Source of the DNA: Vicinamibacterales bacterium
Lineage (GTDB): Bacteria > Acidobacteriota > Vicinamibacteria > Vicinamibacterales > JAMQPK01
DNA length: 44,930 bases
Direction: 5' to 3'
Assembly (NCBI GenBank): GCA_023717525.1
Contig: JAMQPK010000119.1
Span: 1-44,930 of the forward strand
A model generated the notes under the pieces. That model saw nothing but the letters and a program-made list of their open reading frames with translations. It was not told the DNA's origin and did no database searches. The position numbers and the translations under genes are program-made. Positions 25,072 through 33,359 of the stretch are shown here, in pieces. Position 1 is the stretch's first letter, and each line of letters opens with the position of its first letter.

Positions 25072-25305
25072 CTACGGGATCTTCCAGCCGTCATGCAGAA
25101 GGACCGGGCCTTGCTGCGTCCAGCGATCGGCGGCGAGTTGCGTCTCGAGGACTTCCAGGCGTTCCCGGAACGTGACGGTGTCCTTGAATCGCTCGATCTG
25201 CTGGCCACTCGGCCGATGCATGACGAGTACGAACTCGCGCGTATCGCTGTCGTAGTGTGTTTCCAGGCGCAGGGATTCTTCATCCCGCTCAAAAATCCAA
25301 AGCAT
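25072..25305 (-). CDS. Small conserved hypothetical protein
   Basis: 77 residues: LWIFERDEESLRLETHYDSD at the start, a central FVLVMHRPSGQQIERF and a C-terminal PVLLHDGWKIP. The residue pattern looks like a compact alpha/beta protein with no signal, membrane segment or metal motif. I recall similar short 'MLWI(F/Y)ER' hypotheticals in other bacteria but no function. It ends ten bases from the convergent VIT-family gene. The ATG at 25305 has a modest GGTGA upstream. Confidence 0.6.
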   Translation of the reverse strand: MLWIFERDEESLRLETHYDSDTREFVLVMHRPSGQQIERFKDTVTFRERLEVLETQLAADRWTQQGPVLLHDGWKIP

Positions 25306-25368
25306 TGTTGGTCACCCGTTGAAAGACCGACCAGACGCGAGAGAGGAGCGTTCTTGCAGCGCGTCGTG

Positions 25369-25692
25369 CTAGAGACGCAGCACGGTAGAGCGGATCAATT
25401 CGACGCCCGTACGGTTCGTCATCTCCCACTGTTGCGCGATCGATCCGGCGCCGAGCGAAAAAGCGTTCGACATCTGAGCCGTCGCCCCGAACACTGGGGC
25501 GAGGGTCGGACGACCGGGCCCTTCCGCACGCAGAACGCCGAGAGTGCCGGTATCTTCTCGAAGCGCAGAGAGGAACTCGAGCGGAGCTATCTGCGATCCC
25601 AGGTCGTCGCCGGATCCCAGCGTCTGAAATGGCGCCGTGAACGGCGACACCGTGAGAGCGACGAGCACAATCGCGCACAGCGCCTTCAGCAT
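25369..25692 (-). CDS. Hypothetical secreted protein
   Basis: 107 residues from the ATG at 25692. A short signal-like N-terminus (MLKALCAIVLVALTVSPFTA) is followed by a polar region with no recognisable domain and a C-terminus ending SIAQQWEMTNRTGVELIRST and VLRL. The open frame extends upstream to 25782, but those 30 residues are polar and would bury the signal peptide. It lies upstream of, and in the same direction as, the 77-residue hypothetical gene (63 bp apart). Coding status is likely but not certain. Confidence 0.5.
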   Translation of the reverse strand: MLKALCAIVLVALTVSPFTAPFQTLGSGDDLGSQIAPLEFLSALREDTGTLGVLRAEGPGRPTLAPVFGATAQMSNAFSLGAGSIAQQWEMTNRTGVELIRSTVLRL

Positions 25693-25898
25693 GAGCCTGT
25701 CTGCCAGTATCGGGCATCCTTTGAGCGTTGACAACCGGGAATCACGATTACAGGAATCGTCTGCGTCGTACGAACGCAGCACGCATCACGGTCGGTTTCT
25801 GCCCCTGGCAACACAGAACTGCACGGAAAAACGCCGGAGCCTCGTTTGGTCTGAGCCTTGCGTAGGCTGGTGACGTCACGTCGCGGTTACACACACGT

Positions 25899-27434
25899 AT
25901 GCTGGCAACGAGCGAAGGGCGAAGCCGAATGGCGGGCGCATTTGCGCTCGCGTGCGCGGCCGTGTGCCTGTATTCAATGCGGCGCGCCGATCCAGATTTT
26001 TGGGGCTACCTTTCCTACGGCAAGCTCTTCGTCGAAAATGGCGGGTTGACCGCCCACGATCCCTTCGCGTTTACCTCGCAGGCGTTCCAATGGGTCACGA
26101 TTGAGTACGGCGCCCAACTTCTCCTCTGGTTGTCGTACCAGTATGGCGGTGCAATCGGGCTGATTGCGCTGAAATGTCTTCTCGGCGGCGCGACCCTCTT
26201 TCTGCTGTACAAAACGTTCCGCCTGCTCTCGCCCCAGACGTCGGTGTGGGTGCCGATGTTTCTTCTCTGCACGTCCGGTATCTCGCGGTTCTTCCTGTTC
26301 CGGCCCCAGCTGTTCACCTTCGCGTTTTTCGCGTTGTTCGTCTTCATTCTCTTTCGCCACCTTCTGCATCGGACAGCGAGGTTGTGGGTCCTTCCGGTTG
26401 CCATGTTGTTCTGGGCCAACTCGCACGGAGGCTTTGTTGCTGGCCTGGGTGCCATCGGCCTTGCGATCCTTCTTCAAATGGCCGAGCGCCGGGAGACTCG
26501 CGCGCTTTGGATGACATTCGCGGCGTGCGTGGCCGCAACATTTGTGAACCCGCTTGGCGCCCGCATCTGGGTCTACGTGATCACCGAGCTCTCGCACGGA
26601 ACCAATCGTCAATACATCAAGGAGTGGCAGCCCGCGAGCTTCTCGAACGATCCGTGGTCCACAGGCATCCTCGTACTGTTGGCTATCTCGCTGATTCTCG
26701 TCACCCTGGTCTCGCGCCGGCGACCCAAGGAGGATATCGGACCGCCGTCGATCGCATGGGCGTTGAGCTGCGTCCCGCTGATCGCCATGTCGTTTCTGTC
26801 GGTCCGCCATGTTCCGCTCGCGGCCATCTGGGGCGGACCGGTTGTTGCGATGCTCGGTTCAGAGGTCGGCGAGTACCTGCGCTCGCTCGCGACGACGCGG
26901 CGAATCTGGTTTGTGTTGCGCGGCCTCGCTGTCGTGCCTGCGTGTCTGACGTTCGCCGTCGTGCACGCCTACCCTGAGCTCGCCATCAGAACCGATGGCC
27001 CTGTGCTTGGTCGCACGCATCCCTGCCAGGCCATCGCATTTCTACGGTCGGCCGGCATTCAGGGAAGGATGTATAACCCGCTCTGGTGGGGCTCGTATAT
27101 CACGTGGAATCTCTATCCAGACGTGCGCGTGTCGATGGACGGCAGAAACATCACTCTCTATTCCGACGAGATGGTGCTCGAGAACCTCAAGTTCTACGCC
27201 GACGCTGCGTCAGAGGTCGACGCCGAGGCGCCGTTGCGCTACGACAGCGATCTGTTACTCGTCCCGGGCGATAGCCCTGTGTTGCAGAAAATCGGCGCCG
27301 ACCGGCGCTGGCGGTCGCTGTACCGCGGCGAGGAGGCCGTCGTGTTCGGCCGGGCGGACAGGGCGCTCGCCACGCGCGCTCCTTCGTTAGAGTTGACGGC
27401 ACAGGCGACGACCTGTTCACCCGTGCTCGAGTAA
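25899..27434 (+). CDS. Polytopic membrane protein, possible glycosyltransferase
   Basis: 511 residues with about ten to eleven predicted membrane helices across residues 12-365 and a soluble C-terminal domain of about 130 residues. The early loop after TM1 contains RRADPDFWGYLSYGKLFVENG, which resembles the first extracytoplasmic Asp-containing loop of GT-C fold enzymes (ArnT/PMT type), where an Asp is catalytic. Later, NPLWWGSYITWNLYPDVRVS and MDGRNITLYSD resemble the conserved tail of uncharacterised bacterial GT-C-like proteins. A lipid-linked sugar transferase is a reasonable but unproven guess. ATG 25899 is used; another ATG at 25929 would shorten it by ten residues. The next lipoprotein gene begins four bases after its stop. 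Confidence 0.65.
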   Translation: MLATSEGRSRMAGAFALACAAVCLYSMRRADPDFWGYLSYGKLFVENGGLTAHDPFAFTSQAFQWVTIEYGAQLLLWLSYQYGGAIGLIALKCLLGGATLFLLYKTFRLLSPQTSVWVPMFLLCTSGISRFFLFRPQLFTFAFFALFVFILFRHLLHRTARLWVLPVAMLFWANSHGGFVAGLGAIGLAILLQMAERRETRALWMTFAACVAATFVNPLGARIWVYVITELSHGTNRQYIKEWQPASFSNDPWSTGILVLLAISLILVTLVSRRRPKEDIGPPSIAWALSCVPLIAMSFLSVRHVPLAAIWGGPVVAMLGSEVGEYLRSLATTRRIWFVLRGLAVVPACLTFAVVHAYPELAIRTDGPVLGRTHPCQAIAFLRSAGIQGRMYNPLWWGSYITWNLYPDVRVSMDGRNITLYSDEMVLENLKFYADAASEVDAEAPLRYDSDLLLVPGDSPVLQKIGADRRWRSLYRGEEAVVFGRADRALATRAPSLELTAQATTCSPVLE

Positions 27435-27438
27435 CGAC

Positions 27439-28032
27439 ATGAAGAGACACCTTCTGCCGCTTCTCGGCTGCTTCATCCTGTGGGCGTGCACGCCGGTCGA
27501 TGACTTTGGTGCGTATTGGCTCCGCGGCGGCGTCGATCCGGTTCTTGAAGGCACATGGAAGAAAATTGGATTGCCAGGAGAGCGGGATGATCTCACCGGC
27601 ATCCCTGGACCAGACATGATGGTGTTCGAGAAGAACGGCTCGTCCTATTCATTGCATTTCGTCAATCCTGGTGCCAGCAAAGAGGAGAACGAAGCGGCGT
27701 GGACCATGAGGACGCTGGAAATCGGCAAACACGGCTTCATGATGATGAAGGGCAAGGCAGATGGCTCGGATGGGTACCTTGAACAGTACGAAATCCACGG
27801 CGACATTCTCGATGAAAATGTCTTGGAGAATGGCGCAGGCGTCGACTGGCTCAAGGCTAAACATCCGACGGCTGCGAACATCGTGAAGAACACAGGAGAG
27901 GGGAGCTACGTCGTCATCAAGACGTTCGACGACGAAGTGTTCAGGATTCTTTCGGAAATTGCCGACGATCCGGTCTACTGGATGATGCAGTGTCAATATA
28001 AGAAGGTTGAATCTCGAATCCCTGCCAATTGA
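27439..28032 (+). CDS. Lipoprotein of unknown function
   Basis: 197 residues. The signal ends in a lipobox LWAC (Cys 17), followed by TPVDDFGAYW. The mature part has mixed polar strands, with GTWKKIG, SYSLHFVNPG, HGFMMMKGKADG and YVVIKTFDDEVFRI, suggestive of a small lipocalin-like or beta-sandwich domain, but no family is recognised. It starts four bases after the membrane protein gene and its last 26 bp overlap the helicase gene, so all three are probably co-transcribed. Confidence 0.7.
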   Translation: MKRHLLPLLGCFILWACTPVDDFGAYWLRGGVDPVLEGTWKKIGLPGERDDLTGIPGPDMMVFEKNGSSYSLHFVNPGASKEENEAAWTMRTLEIGKHGFMMMKGKADGSDGYLEQYEIHGDILDENVLENGAGVDWLKAKHPTAANIVKNTGEGSYVVIKTFDDEVFRILSEIADDPVYWMMQCQYKKVESRIPAN

Positions 28033-30319
28033 CCCGCACATCGAGGGCATCCGCACACATCTCGCCGGCCGTCGCGCCGTCGTCATCTCGGCGGCGCCGG
28101 GGGCTGGAAAAACCACACGCATTCCGCCGGCGCTGGTTGATGCCGGCCCGCTGATTCTTCTGCAGCCGCGACGGGTTGCGGCCAGAGCCGTGGCGAAACG
28201 GATTGCCGAAGAGCGCGACTGGGTGCTCGGCCGCGAGATCGGCTGGCAGATACGCCTCGACCGGAAGTTCACCCGCGACACTCGGCTGCTCGTCGTCACC
28301 GAGGGCATCCTCACAGCGCGGCTGCAGCAGGATCCGCTCCTCTCCGACTTCGCCACGATCGTCCTCGACGAGTTTCACGAGCGCAGCATCCACGCCGACC
28401 TTGGTCTGGCTCTCAGCCGTCAGGCATGGCTGGCTCGCAGCGACCTTCGGATCGTCGTGATGTCGGCGACGCTCGACACGGCAGCCGTCGCAACGTTCCT
28501 TGGTCACTGTCCTGTGGTCGATGTTGCCGGAAGCCTGCACCCGCTGACGGTGGAGTATCAACCAGGAGAGTCGGCGGCGGCGGGCATCGCGAGTGTCCTC
28601 CCACGGACAACCGGTCAGATCCTTTGCTTTCTCCCTGGCGCGCGTGAGATCGAGCGGGCCCGCGTGGAACTCGGAGCGCTTGCCGCGTCGGCCGCCCTCG
28701 ACATTGTGCCCTTGCATGGATCATTGGATGGAGACGCACAGGATGCGGCTATCCGCCCGAGCGGCCGTCGCCGGGTGATTCTGGCGACGAACATCGCGGA
28801 GACATCTCTGACCGTGCCTGGCGTGTCGGCGGTCGTCGACACGGGCCAGCAGAAAGTCGCGCGATACGACAGCGAGCGCGGCATAGACAGCCTTACCCTC
28901 GAGCGCGTCGCGCAGGACTCGGCCGATCAGCGGGCCGGGCGCGCGGCTCGTTTGGGCCCGGGGCTCGTGCGCCGCCTGTGGGACTCGCGCGATCGGTTGC
29001 GGCCTCACCGGGAACCGGACATCGCACGTGTGGATTTGGCCGGACCTTTACTCGACGTGATTGCCTGGGGCGGTCAACCGGACGCCTTTGAATGGTTCGA
29101 GGCGCCGGCGCCCGATCGGCTCGCGAGCGCGCTTCAATTGCTTCGCCGGCTGCAGGTCATCGAGGGCCATCAGCACATTCAACTGACGCCCCGTGGCCGA
29201 CAGGTTCAACGGATCCCCTTGCATCCAAGGCTTGCGCGGATCCTGCTGGATGGGAAAGGCGCCAGTGAAGTGGCCGCCGCCTGTGCGCTCCTGTCCGAGC
29301 CGGCGGCCTTGGGCGATGCCGCCGGCAAGGTGGCCACGACCTGCGATCTGTTGCCGTTGATCGATCGCTTTGATCGACAACCTGTCCACGTCAGACGTGT
29401 CGCAGAGGATCTGGAGCGACTTGCCGCCGGCGTGCTGAATGCCGGGAAACCGGGGCGAGCATCTGACGAGTCCTTGCGGCACGCCCTGTTCGCGGGCTAC
29501 GCCGATCGACTCGGCAAGCGAAGAGCCCCCCATTTCGACCGCTTCACGCTCGCGTCCGGTCATGGTGCGTCGCTTGCCCGCGAATCGGGAGTGCGAGAGG
29601 CGGACTTTCTCGTCGCGCTCGACGTGATCGCCGCCGAGCGTGAAGGCCACGCCGAGTCTCGCATCCGCCTGGCCAGCCTCGTGGAACGTGAGTGGATTGA
29701 GCCGACGTCGGTAGAAACCGAACATCGCTTCGACGAGGCGCATGGGCGTGTTCGCGCCGTACGCGTCGCCCGGTTCGACGCTATCAGGCTCAGCGAGACG
29801 CCCATCCAGCCGGACCCGGCCGTGGCGTCGGAACTGCTGCGCGACGCGTGGTTCGCGCGAGAGCACGATGAGTCGACGGTGCAGTTTATTCGGAGGTTGC
29901 GCTTCGCGCGTGTCGACGTCGATCTCCGAATGCTGGTGGAGCAAGCCGCGGTCAAGGCCGGCCGGCTTGACGACATCGATGTCGAGGCGCAGCTTCCAAC
30001 GAGCGTGAAGCGTACGGTTGATCGCCAGGCGCCGGTACGACTGCCAGTTCCAAGTGGCCGCACGACGGCCCTCACGTATGAAGACGATGGAGCCGTGTCT
30101 GCGTCGGTGAAGCTCCAGGAGTTGTTTGGGCTCGTCGAGTCGCCTGCCATCGGGCCGGATCGTGTGCCAGTGACGTTTCACCTGCTCGCGCCGAACGGCC
30201 GTCCGGTGCAATCAACCCGGGATTTGCACAGTTTCTGGCAGCGGACGTATCCAGAAGTGCGGAGGGAACTGCGGGGACGCTATCCGAGGCACCGCTGGCC
30301 AGAGAACCCATTTTTGTAA
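28007..30319 (+). CDS. hrpB: ATP-dependent RNA helicase HrpB
   Basis: 770 residues. DEAH-family motifs in order: Walker A SAAPGAGKTT (residues 28-37), PRRVAARAVAKR (Ia), TEGILTARL, DEFHERS (motif II; here DEFH rather than DEAH, as in HrpB), MSATLD (III), LATNIAETSLTVPG (V) and QRAGRAARLGPG (VI). The HA2-like middle and the C-terminal HrpB-specific domain (ending PRHRWPENPFL) follow. HrpB is a bacterial helicase with no settled role. The start is a TTG at 28007, preceded directly by AAGAAGG and lying 26 bp inside the lipoprotein gene. The usual HrpB length is about 800-850 residues; this one is slightly short, with all motifs kept. Confidence 0.9.
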   Translation: MNLESLPIDPHIEGIRTHLAGRRAVVISAAPGAGKTTRIPPALVDAGPLILLQPRRVAARAVAKRIAEERDWVLGREIGWQIRLDRKFTRDTRLLVVTEGILTARLQQDPLLSDFATIVLDEFHERSIHADLGLALSRQAWLARSDLRIVVMSATLDTAAVATFLGHCPVVDVAGSLHPLTVEYQPGESAAAGIASVLPRTTGQILCFLPGAREIERARVELGALAASAALDIVPLHGSLDGDAQDAAIRPSGRRRVILATNIAETSLTVPGVSAVVDTGQQKVARYDSERGIDSLTLERVAQDSADQRAGRAARLGPGLVRRLWDSRDRLRPHREPDIARVDLAGPLLDVIAWGGQPDAFEWFEAPAPDRLASALQLLRRLQVIEGHQHIQLTPRGRQVQRIPLHPRLARILLDGKGASEVAAACALLSEPAALGDAAGKVATTCDLLPLIDRFDRQPVHVRRVAEDLERLAAGVLNAGKPGRASDESLRHALFAGYADRLGKRRAPHFDRFTLASGHGASLARESGVREADFLVALDVIAAEREGHAESRIRLASLVEREWIEPTSVETEHRFDEAHGRVRAVRVARFDAIRLSETPIQPDPAVASELLRDAWFAREHDESTVQFIRRLRFARVDVDLRMLVEQAAVKAGRLDDIDVEAQLPTSVKRTVDRQAPVRLPVPSGRTTALTYEDDGAVSASVKLQELFGLVESPAIGPDRVPVTFHLLAPNGRPVQSTRDLHSFWQRTYPEVRRELRGRYPRHRWPENPFL

Positions 30320-30446
30320 TTCCGAAGCAAAGATTACGCAGCCCGGAAATTTTTTCACCATTTTTCGCCGCTCAGTGGCCATTTCGCCGTGACTTAGACG
30401 GTTCGCGTGCGACCCGCTTCTTGCTCTAGCGACATGCATCCACATC

Positions 30447-30749
30447 GTGACAGAGCGATCGCTGCGGGCACGGCGTTTTGGCGTCTGCTGGCCGGTGAAA
30501 GTCCGGCGGTGTGACGAGCCCACCTGGCACGCGGCGATGTCGTTGAACATCAGCACAAGCGGCATCCTGCTGGAGGCACGTCGCGCGTACGACGTCGGAG
30601 ATCGCGTCGAGCTCGAGATCAGTTTCCTGGGGCATCCGGATCGCAGCACCATCATCGGCACGTTTGGTCATGTCGTGCGGAAGCGTGGCGGACCGACCCA
30701 TGACACTGCCGTTCAGTTTGAAGCTCTCGGCCCTTTTTTCCAGATATGA
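30447..30749 (+). CDS. PilZ-domain protein
   Basis: 100 residues. Starts at GTG 30447 with RSLRARRFGVCWPVKVRR, followed by MSLNISTSGILLEARRAYDVGDRVELEI. The N-x-S-x-x-G core with an upstream Arg cluster is the PilZ c-di-GMP-binding pattern, although the classical RxxxR is RARRFGV and D/N-x-S-x-x-G is NISTSG, so binding is likely but not certain. As a single-domain protein it would act as a c-di-GMP receptor in the cytoplasm. It overlaps the convergent receiver/zinc-ribbon gene by 37 bp. The 127-bp gap before it shows only a short T-rich stretch. Confidence 0.72.
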   Translation: MTERSLRARRFGVCWPVKVRRCDEPTWHAAMSLNISTSGILLEARRAYDVGDRVELEISFLGHPDRSTIIGTFGHVVRKRGGPTHDTAVQFEALGPFFQI

Positions 30750-31249
30750 CGGCAACTCAGGCACTTGAACCAGCGGAGCTGCGGCTCCTGCGAGTTCTCG
30801 GGTATGCGCAGTACGTTCTGGCGGCCGCAATTGGGACACGGGGGAGTCTGCCGTCGGTCGGGGCGAGCGACGGCGGGGGCCGGCGGCGTTGTCGAGGGCG
30901 CATCGGTCGCCAGCGCCCGATTCAGGGCTTCGATGAGGGCCTCTCGTGAAAACGGCCTTACCAGATACTGCGTTTTGCCGACTGCCGATGGCGGATCGGG
31001 GACATCAGAAATCAGAACAACGGGCAGGTCCGGGGCCTGTTCGCGAGCGCGTGCGACGAGCCAGAGGCCGTCCTTGTCGGGCAGCTCCACGCCGGTGACC
31101 ATAATGTGGGGCGCCTCTGCCCGAACGAGCTCGATCGCCTCAGCGGCCGATGCCGCGCATTTGACCTCATAGCCGAGTTGGTCGTGGAGCAGGCGCGTCC
31201 CCAGAGTCCGCATCCGAGGCTCTCCATCGACGAAGAGGAGGTAGGGCAT
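30713..31249 (-). CDS. Degenerate receiver domain fused to a zinc ribbon
   Basis: 178 residues. Residues 1-120 follow the response-regulator receiver fold: YLLFVDGEPRMR at the acidic pocket, HIMVTGVELPDKDG at the phosphorylation strand, LPVVLISDV, and YLVRPFSREALIEALNRAL. The phosphoacceptor Asp position is Gly (TGVELP) and the conserved Lys is Arg (LVRPF), so normal phosphotransfer is not expected. A Pro-rich linker leads to a C-terminal zinc ribbon, CPNCGRQN...RWFKCLSCRHIW, with two CxxC pairs. The output is therefore likely binding of nucleic acid or protein rather than phosphorelay. It overlaps the PilZ gene tail to tail. Confidence 0.75.
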   Translation of the reverse strand: MPYLLFVDGEPRMRTLGTRLLHDQLGYEVKCAASAAEAIELVRAEAPHIMVTGVELPDKDGLWLVARAREQAPDLPVVLISDVPDPPSAVGKTQYLVRPFSREALIEALNRALATDAPSTTPPAPAVARPDRRQTPPCPNCGRQNVLRIPENSQEPQLRWFKCLSCRHIWKKGPRASN

Positions 31250-31298
31250 CCCGACATTCTATCGGCCGATCTGCCCGATTGGTTTGTCGGTCGAACCG

Positions 31299-31679
31299 CT
31301 ACACAGGCTCGAGGCGGACGGTGTTGAGCCTGTAGTAGAGCGTGTCGAGGAATCTTCCTGCCGTCACCAGGGAATACAGATGGGGCGAGGTCAGCGAAAC
31401 CACTCGTGTATTGCGTCCCGCACCATCCAGCCATAGCAGCAGCTCGTGCTGTGCTTTTGCGTCCAGCGTTTCGAGGTCACGCACGATCAGGCTCGTTTGC
31501 GGTTGAAGGAAGGACGCCATCGCCTGCAGGAGGTCTTCTCGTCTCTCTGGCTCACCGACGATGAGTACGTTCGAGCCGGCATTAGTCAAGACTCGAGCAT
31601 CCTCGGTAGTGATACCGAGCCTCAGCAAGTCCGCTACGTCGTGCTCTATAGCCACGGGCATTGATACTGCCACGGCCAT
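31299..31679 (-). CDS. Degenerate AAA+ (sigma-54 activator-like) small protein
   Basis: About 126 residues. It reads like a shrunken NtrC-type AAA+ domain: NVLIVGEPERREDLLQA lies where Walker A (GESGTGKE) should be but has lost the GK[ST]; SLIVRDLETLDAKAQHELLL matches the Walker B strand and helix; and RFLDTLYYRLNTVRLEPV is the hallmark 'FR-DLYYRLNV' end of the domain. ATP hydrolysis is therefore unlikely, and the GAFTGA loop that touches sigma-54 is absent. The open frame extends upstream to 31760, but I use the ATG at 31679 (a second one is at 31661). Divergent from the receiver gene at 31826. Confidence 0.55.
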   Translation of the reverse strand: MAVAVSMPVAIEHDVADLLRLGITTEDARVLTNAGSNVLIVGEPERREDLLQAMASFLQPQTSLIVRDLETLDAKAQHELLLWLDGAGRNTRVVSLTSPHLYSLVTAGRFLDTLYYRLNTVRLEPV

Positions 31680-31825
31680 ATTACGGAAGTGTTTCTGCGT
31701 TTCAACGTCTGCGTGCACACTTTTCATGGGCGTTGCACAGAATTTCGACAGTCTGCACAATTTTACTGACTCTCAGTGTGCAACTGGCATATGGTAGCCA
31801 GCACTTTCCCGAGACCGTCCGCCGA

Positions 31826-32257
31826 ATGCGACCTGTTGCGCTGATCGTAGAACCGAACGCCGCGACGTCACTCGTTGTGCAGCGGGCACTCACTCCCGCC
31901 GCCGACATCGTCGCGGCCACTGGGTTTCAGCAGGCTCGCGACTATCTCCGAGAACAGCCTCCGGACTGGCTTATCACCAACCTCCGGCTTGGCGCGTACA
32001 ACGGGCTGCATCTGGTACTCATCGCGCCGGCTGCGACTCGCAGCGTTGTCTACAGCACCGCGGATCTCGATCCAGTGCTTGCCCTCGAGGCCCAGCGTCG
32101 AGGGGCTTTCTACGAATCGGGCGCGCGGCTTCCGGGAGCACTGCCGGCCTACGTTGGCGCCAGCCTCCCTGCGCAGGATCGCCGGAGCGTGCTGAGGTTC
32201 GATCGACGAGCAATCTCGCGTGGCGGGCGACGCGCGGCGGATGCGGGCGCACTCTGA
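31826..32257 (+). CDS. Receiver-like protein lacking the phosphoacceptor Asp
   Basis: 143 residues from ATG 31826. The fold cues of a receiver are there: PVALIVEPNAATSLVVQRAL (first strand, with Glu in place of the Asp pair), PDWLITNLRLGAYNGLHLVL (phosphorylation strand, Asp replaced by Asn), ATRSVVYSTAD and RRGAFYESGARLPGALPAYV. No output domain follows; the tail is basic (RRAISRGGRR). A phosphorylation-independent receiver is the best reading. The open frame begins 165 bp earlier, but that part crosses the divergent gene's promoter region and looks non-coding. In the 146-bp gap to the AAA-like gene I see a short CTGGC/GCCAG inverted repeat near 31787-31804. Confidence 0.55.
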   Translation: MRPVALIVEPNAATSLVVQRALTPAADIVAATGFQQARDYLREQPPDWLITNLRLGAYNGLHLVLIAPAATRSVVYSTADLDPVLALEAQRRGAFYESGARLPGALPAYVGASLPAQDRRSVLRFDRRAISRGGRRAADAGAL

Positions 32258-32276
32258 AGCCGCATCCATCCTATTC

Positions 32277-32420
32277 TCAGTGGTCCGGAGGATTCTTGTG
32301 GTGGGCTAGCCAGTCGTTGGAGACTGATCCGGCATCGTAAGGGCGACGCCGCCGTGCGCGAGGGGCGAGAGTACGATAGGCGAGCAAGCCAGCCACGACG
32401 GCAACCAGGCCGGCAACCAT
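32277..32420 (-). CDS. Small single-pass membrane protein
   Basis: 47 residues from the ATG at 32420. The first 16 residues form one hydrophobic helix (MVAGLVAVVAGLLAYRT), followed by a basic stretch (RARRRRPYD) and a polar tail ending HKNPPDH. Positive-inside rule places the tail in the cytoplasm. An in-frame ATG at 32429 would add MTW, but GGGGA directly abuts that codon and is well spaced (9 nt) for the one at 32420. It lies downstream of, and in the same direction as, the acetyltransferase gene. Short, but the composition strongly suggests a real membrane peptide. Confidence 0.55.
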   Translation of the reverse strand: MVAGLVAVVAGLLAYRTLAPRARRRRPYDAGSVSNDWLAHHKNPPDH

Positions 32421-32437
32421 CCAAGTCATTCCCCGAT

Positions 32438-32472
32438 CTTACTTCTTACTTCCTACTTCCTACTTGTCTTCT
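32438..32472. repeat. Heptanucleotide repeat tract 1
   Basis: Five consecutive 7-nt units: CTTACTT twice, CCTACTT twice, then the diverged GTCTTCT. It contains the stop codon of the acetyltransferase gene (TAG, plus-strand CTA 32460-32462), so the repeat also encodes the last residues of that protein. Confidence 0.8.
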
Positions 32473-33179
32473 GGTTCCTGTCCGCCCGTCAGGAAGAACG
32501 GGAACGGTCTTGCGGGCGTTTCGCTTGGGCGGACCTTTGGGGACAGCGCCGTTGCCGCGATCGCATTTGCGATCTGTCGCTTGAGTCTCGCCTCTTCAAA
32601 TCGCGTCGGCGATTTCAAATTCGGCGGCCATGATTCCGCCAGGATGGCCCAGAGAAACTGCGTCGAGTCGTGTCCAAAGGATTTGCGGAGCACGGCCTCT
32701 CCCTGTGCGCCGAGTTTTTCCAGCGCGCGGTTCCCACGGCCGTTTTCCACGACGGCGCGGGCCTCGAGGCGATGAACGCCGATGTCACGAAATGCGAAGT
32801 CGGCTGCCAGCACTGCGGCTTCCTGAAAAACGCCGGTCGACCAGAACGCCGCGCCGAGAGCGAAGCCCCACTCGGCAATACGGAACGTCGGCTCCAGTGC
32901 CCTTAGCTGAAATAGCCCGATCGCCTGCTGCAGCCCATTTGGAACTACGGCGAAGCAGACGCACGTGCCAGCCGCCCGTTGTTTGTGCGCCCAGCGAATG
33001 AATCCGTCAAACGCCGCCGGCGACGGGGGAGGATCCGAAATGAATTCACTGACCCGAGGGTCAGTGAGCAATTCAAAGAGGGCTTCGGCGTCATCCGCTT
33101 CAACTTCGCGCAGTTGGAGCGTGGCTCCGGTCAGCACGGGGAGCTGTTCCCACCAGTGAGGCGGCTGAAGTTCGATCAT
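32460..33179 (-). CDS. GNAT-family N-acetyltransferase (RimJ/RimL-like)
   Basis: 239 residues. Starts with LPVLTGATLQLREVEADDAEALFELL, the usual RimJ/RimL-type opening. The acetyl-CoA-binding strand-loop is in the middle (IAEWGFALGAAFWSTGVFQE) and the C-terminal V-motif is RLEARAVVENGRGNRALEKLGAQGEAVLR, where N-x-x-x-x-x-x-LEKLG is diagnostic. The expected reaction is acetyl transfer from acetyl-CoA to a protein N-terminus or small amine. A C-terminal extension of about 50 residues (after PPNLKSP) has no known domain; its last codons and stop lie in a heptanucleotide repeat. Confidence 0.85.
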   Translation of the reverse strand: MIELQPPHWWEQLPVLTGATLQLREVEADDAEALFELLTDPRVSEFISDPPPSPAAFDGFIRWAHKQRAAGTCVCFAVVPNGLQQAIGLFQLRALEPTFRIAEWGFALGAAFWSTGVFQEAAVLAADFAFRDIGVHRLEARAVVENGRGNRALEKLGAQGEAVLRKSFGHDSTQFLWAILAESWPPNLKSPTRFEEARLKRQIANAIAATALSPKVRPSETPARPFPFFLTGGQEPEDK

Positions 33180-33359
33180 TAGCCCGATACAAAACCAGCA
33201 ATCGTGAGGCCAACCGGGCCTGGTCGTTCTGGCCAGCTATTTCCCGTATTTTCCACCCATCTAAGGATATCGCAGCGCCTGGGGTGGTCCATAGAGGAAC
33301 ACGACGTTGCAACTTTGGACGCATGTGGGACTCCTGGCGAACACGGTAAGATCGGCGGA

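Noticed and set aside
25870-25879. GTGACGTCAC palindrome before the polytopic membrane protein gene
   Set aside because: Only 10 bp, no extension, no paired promoter elements and no regulator gene nearby; could be chance.
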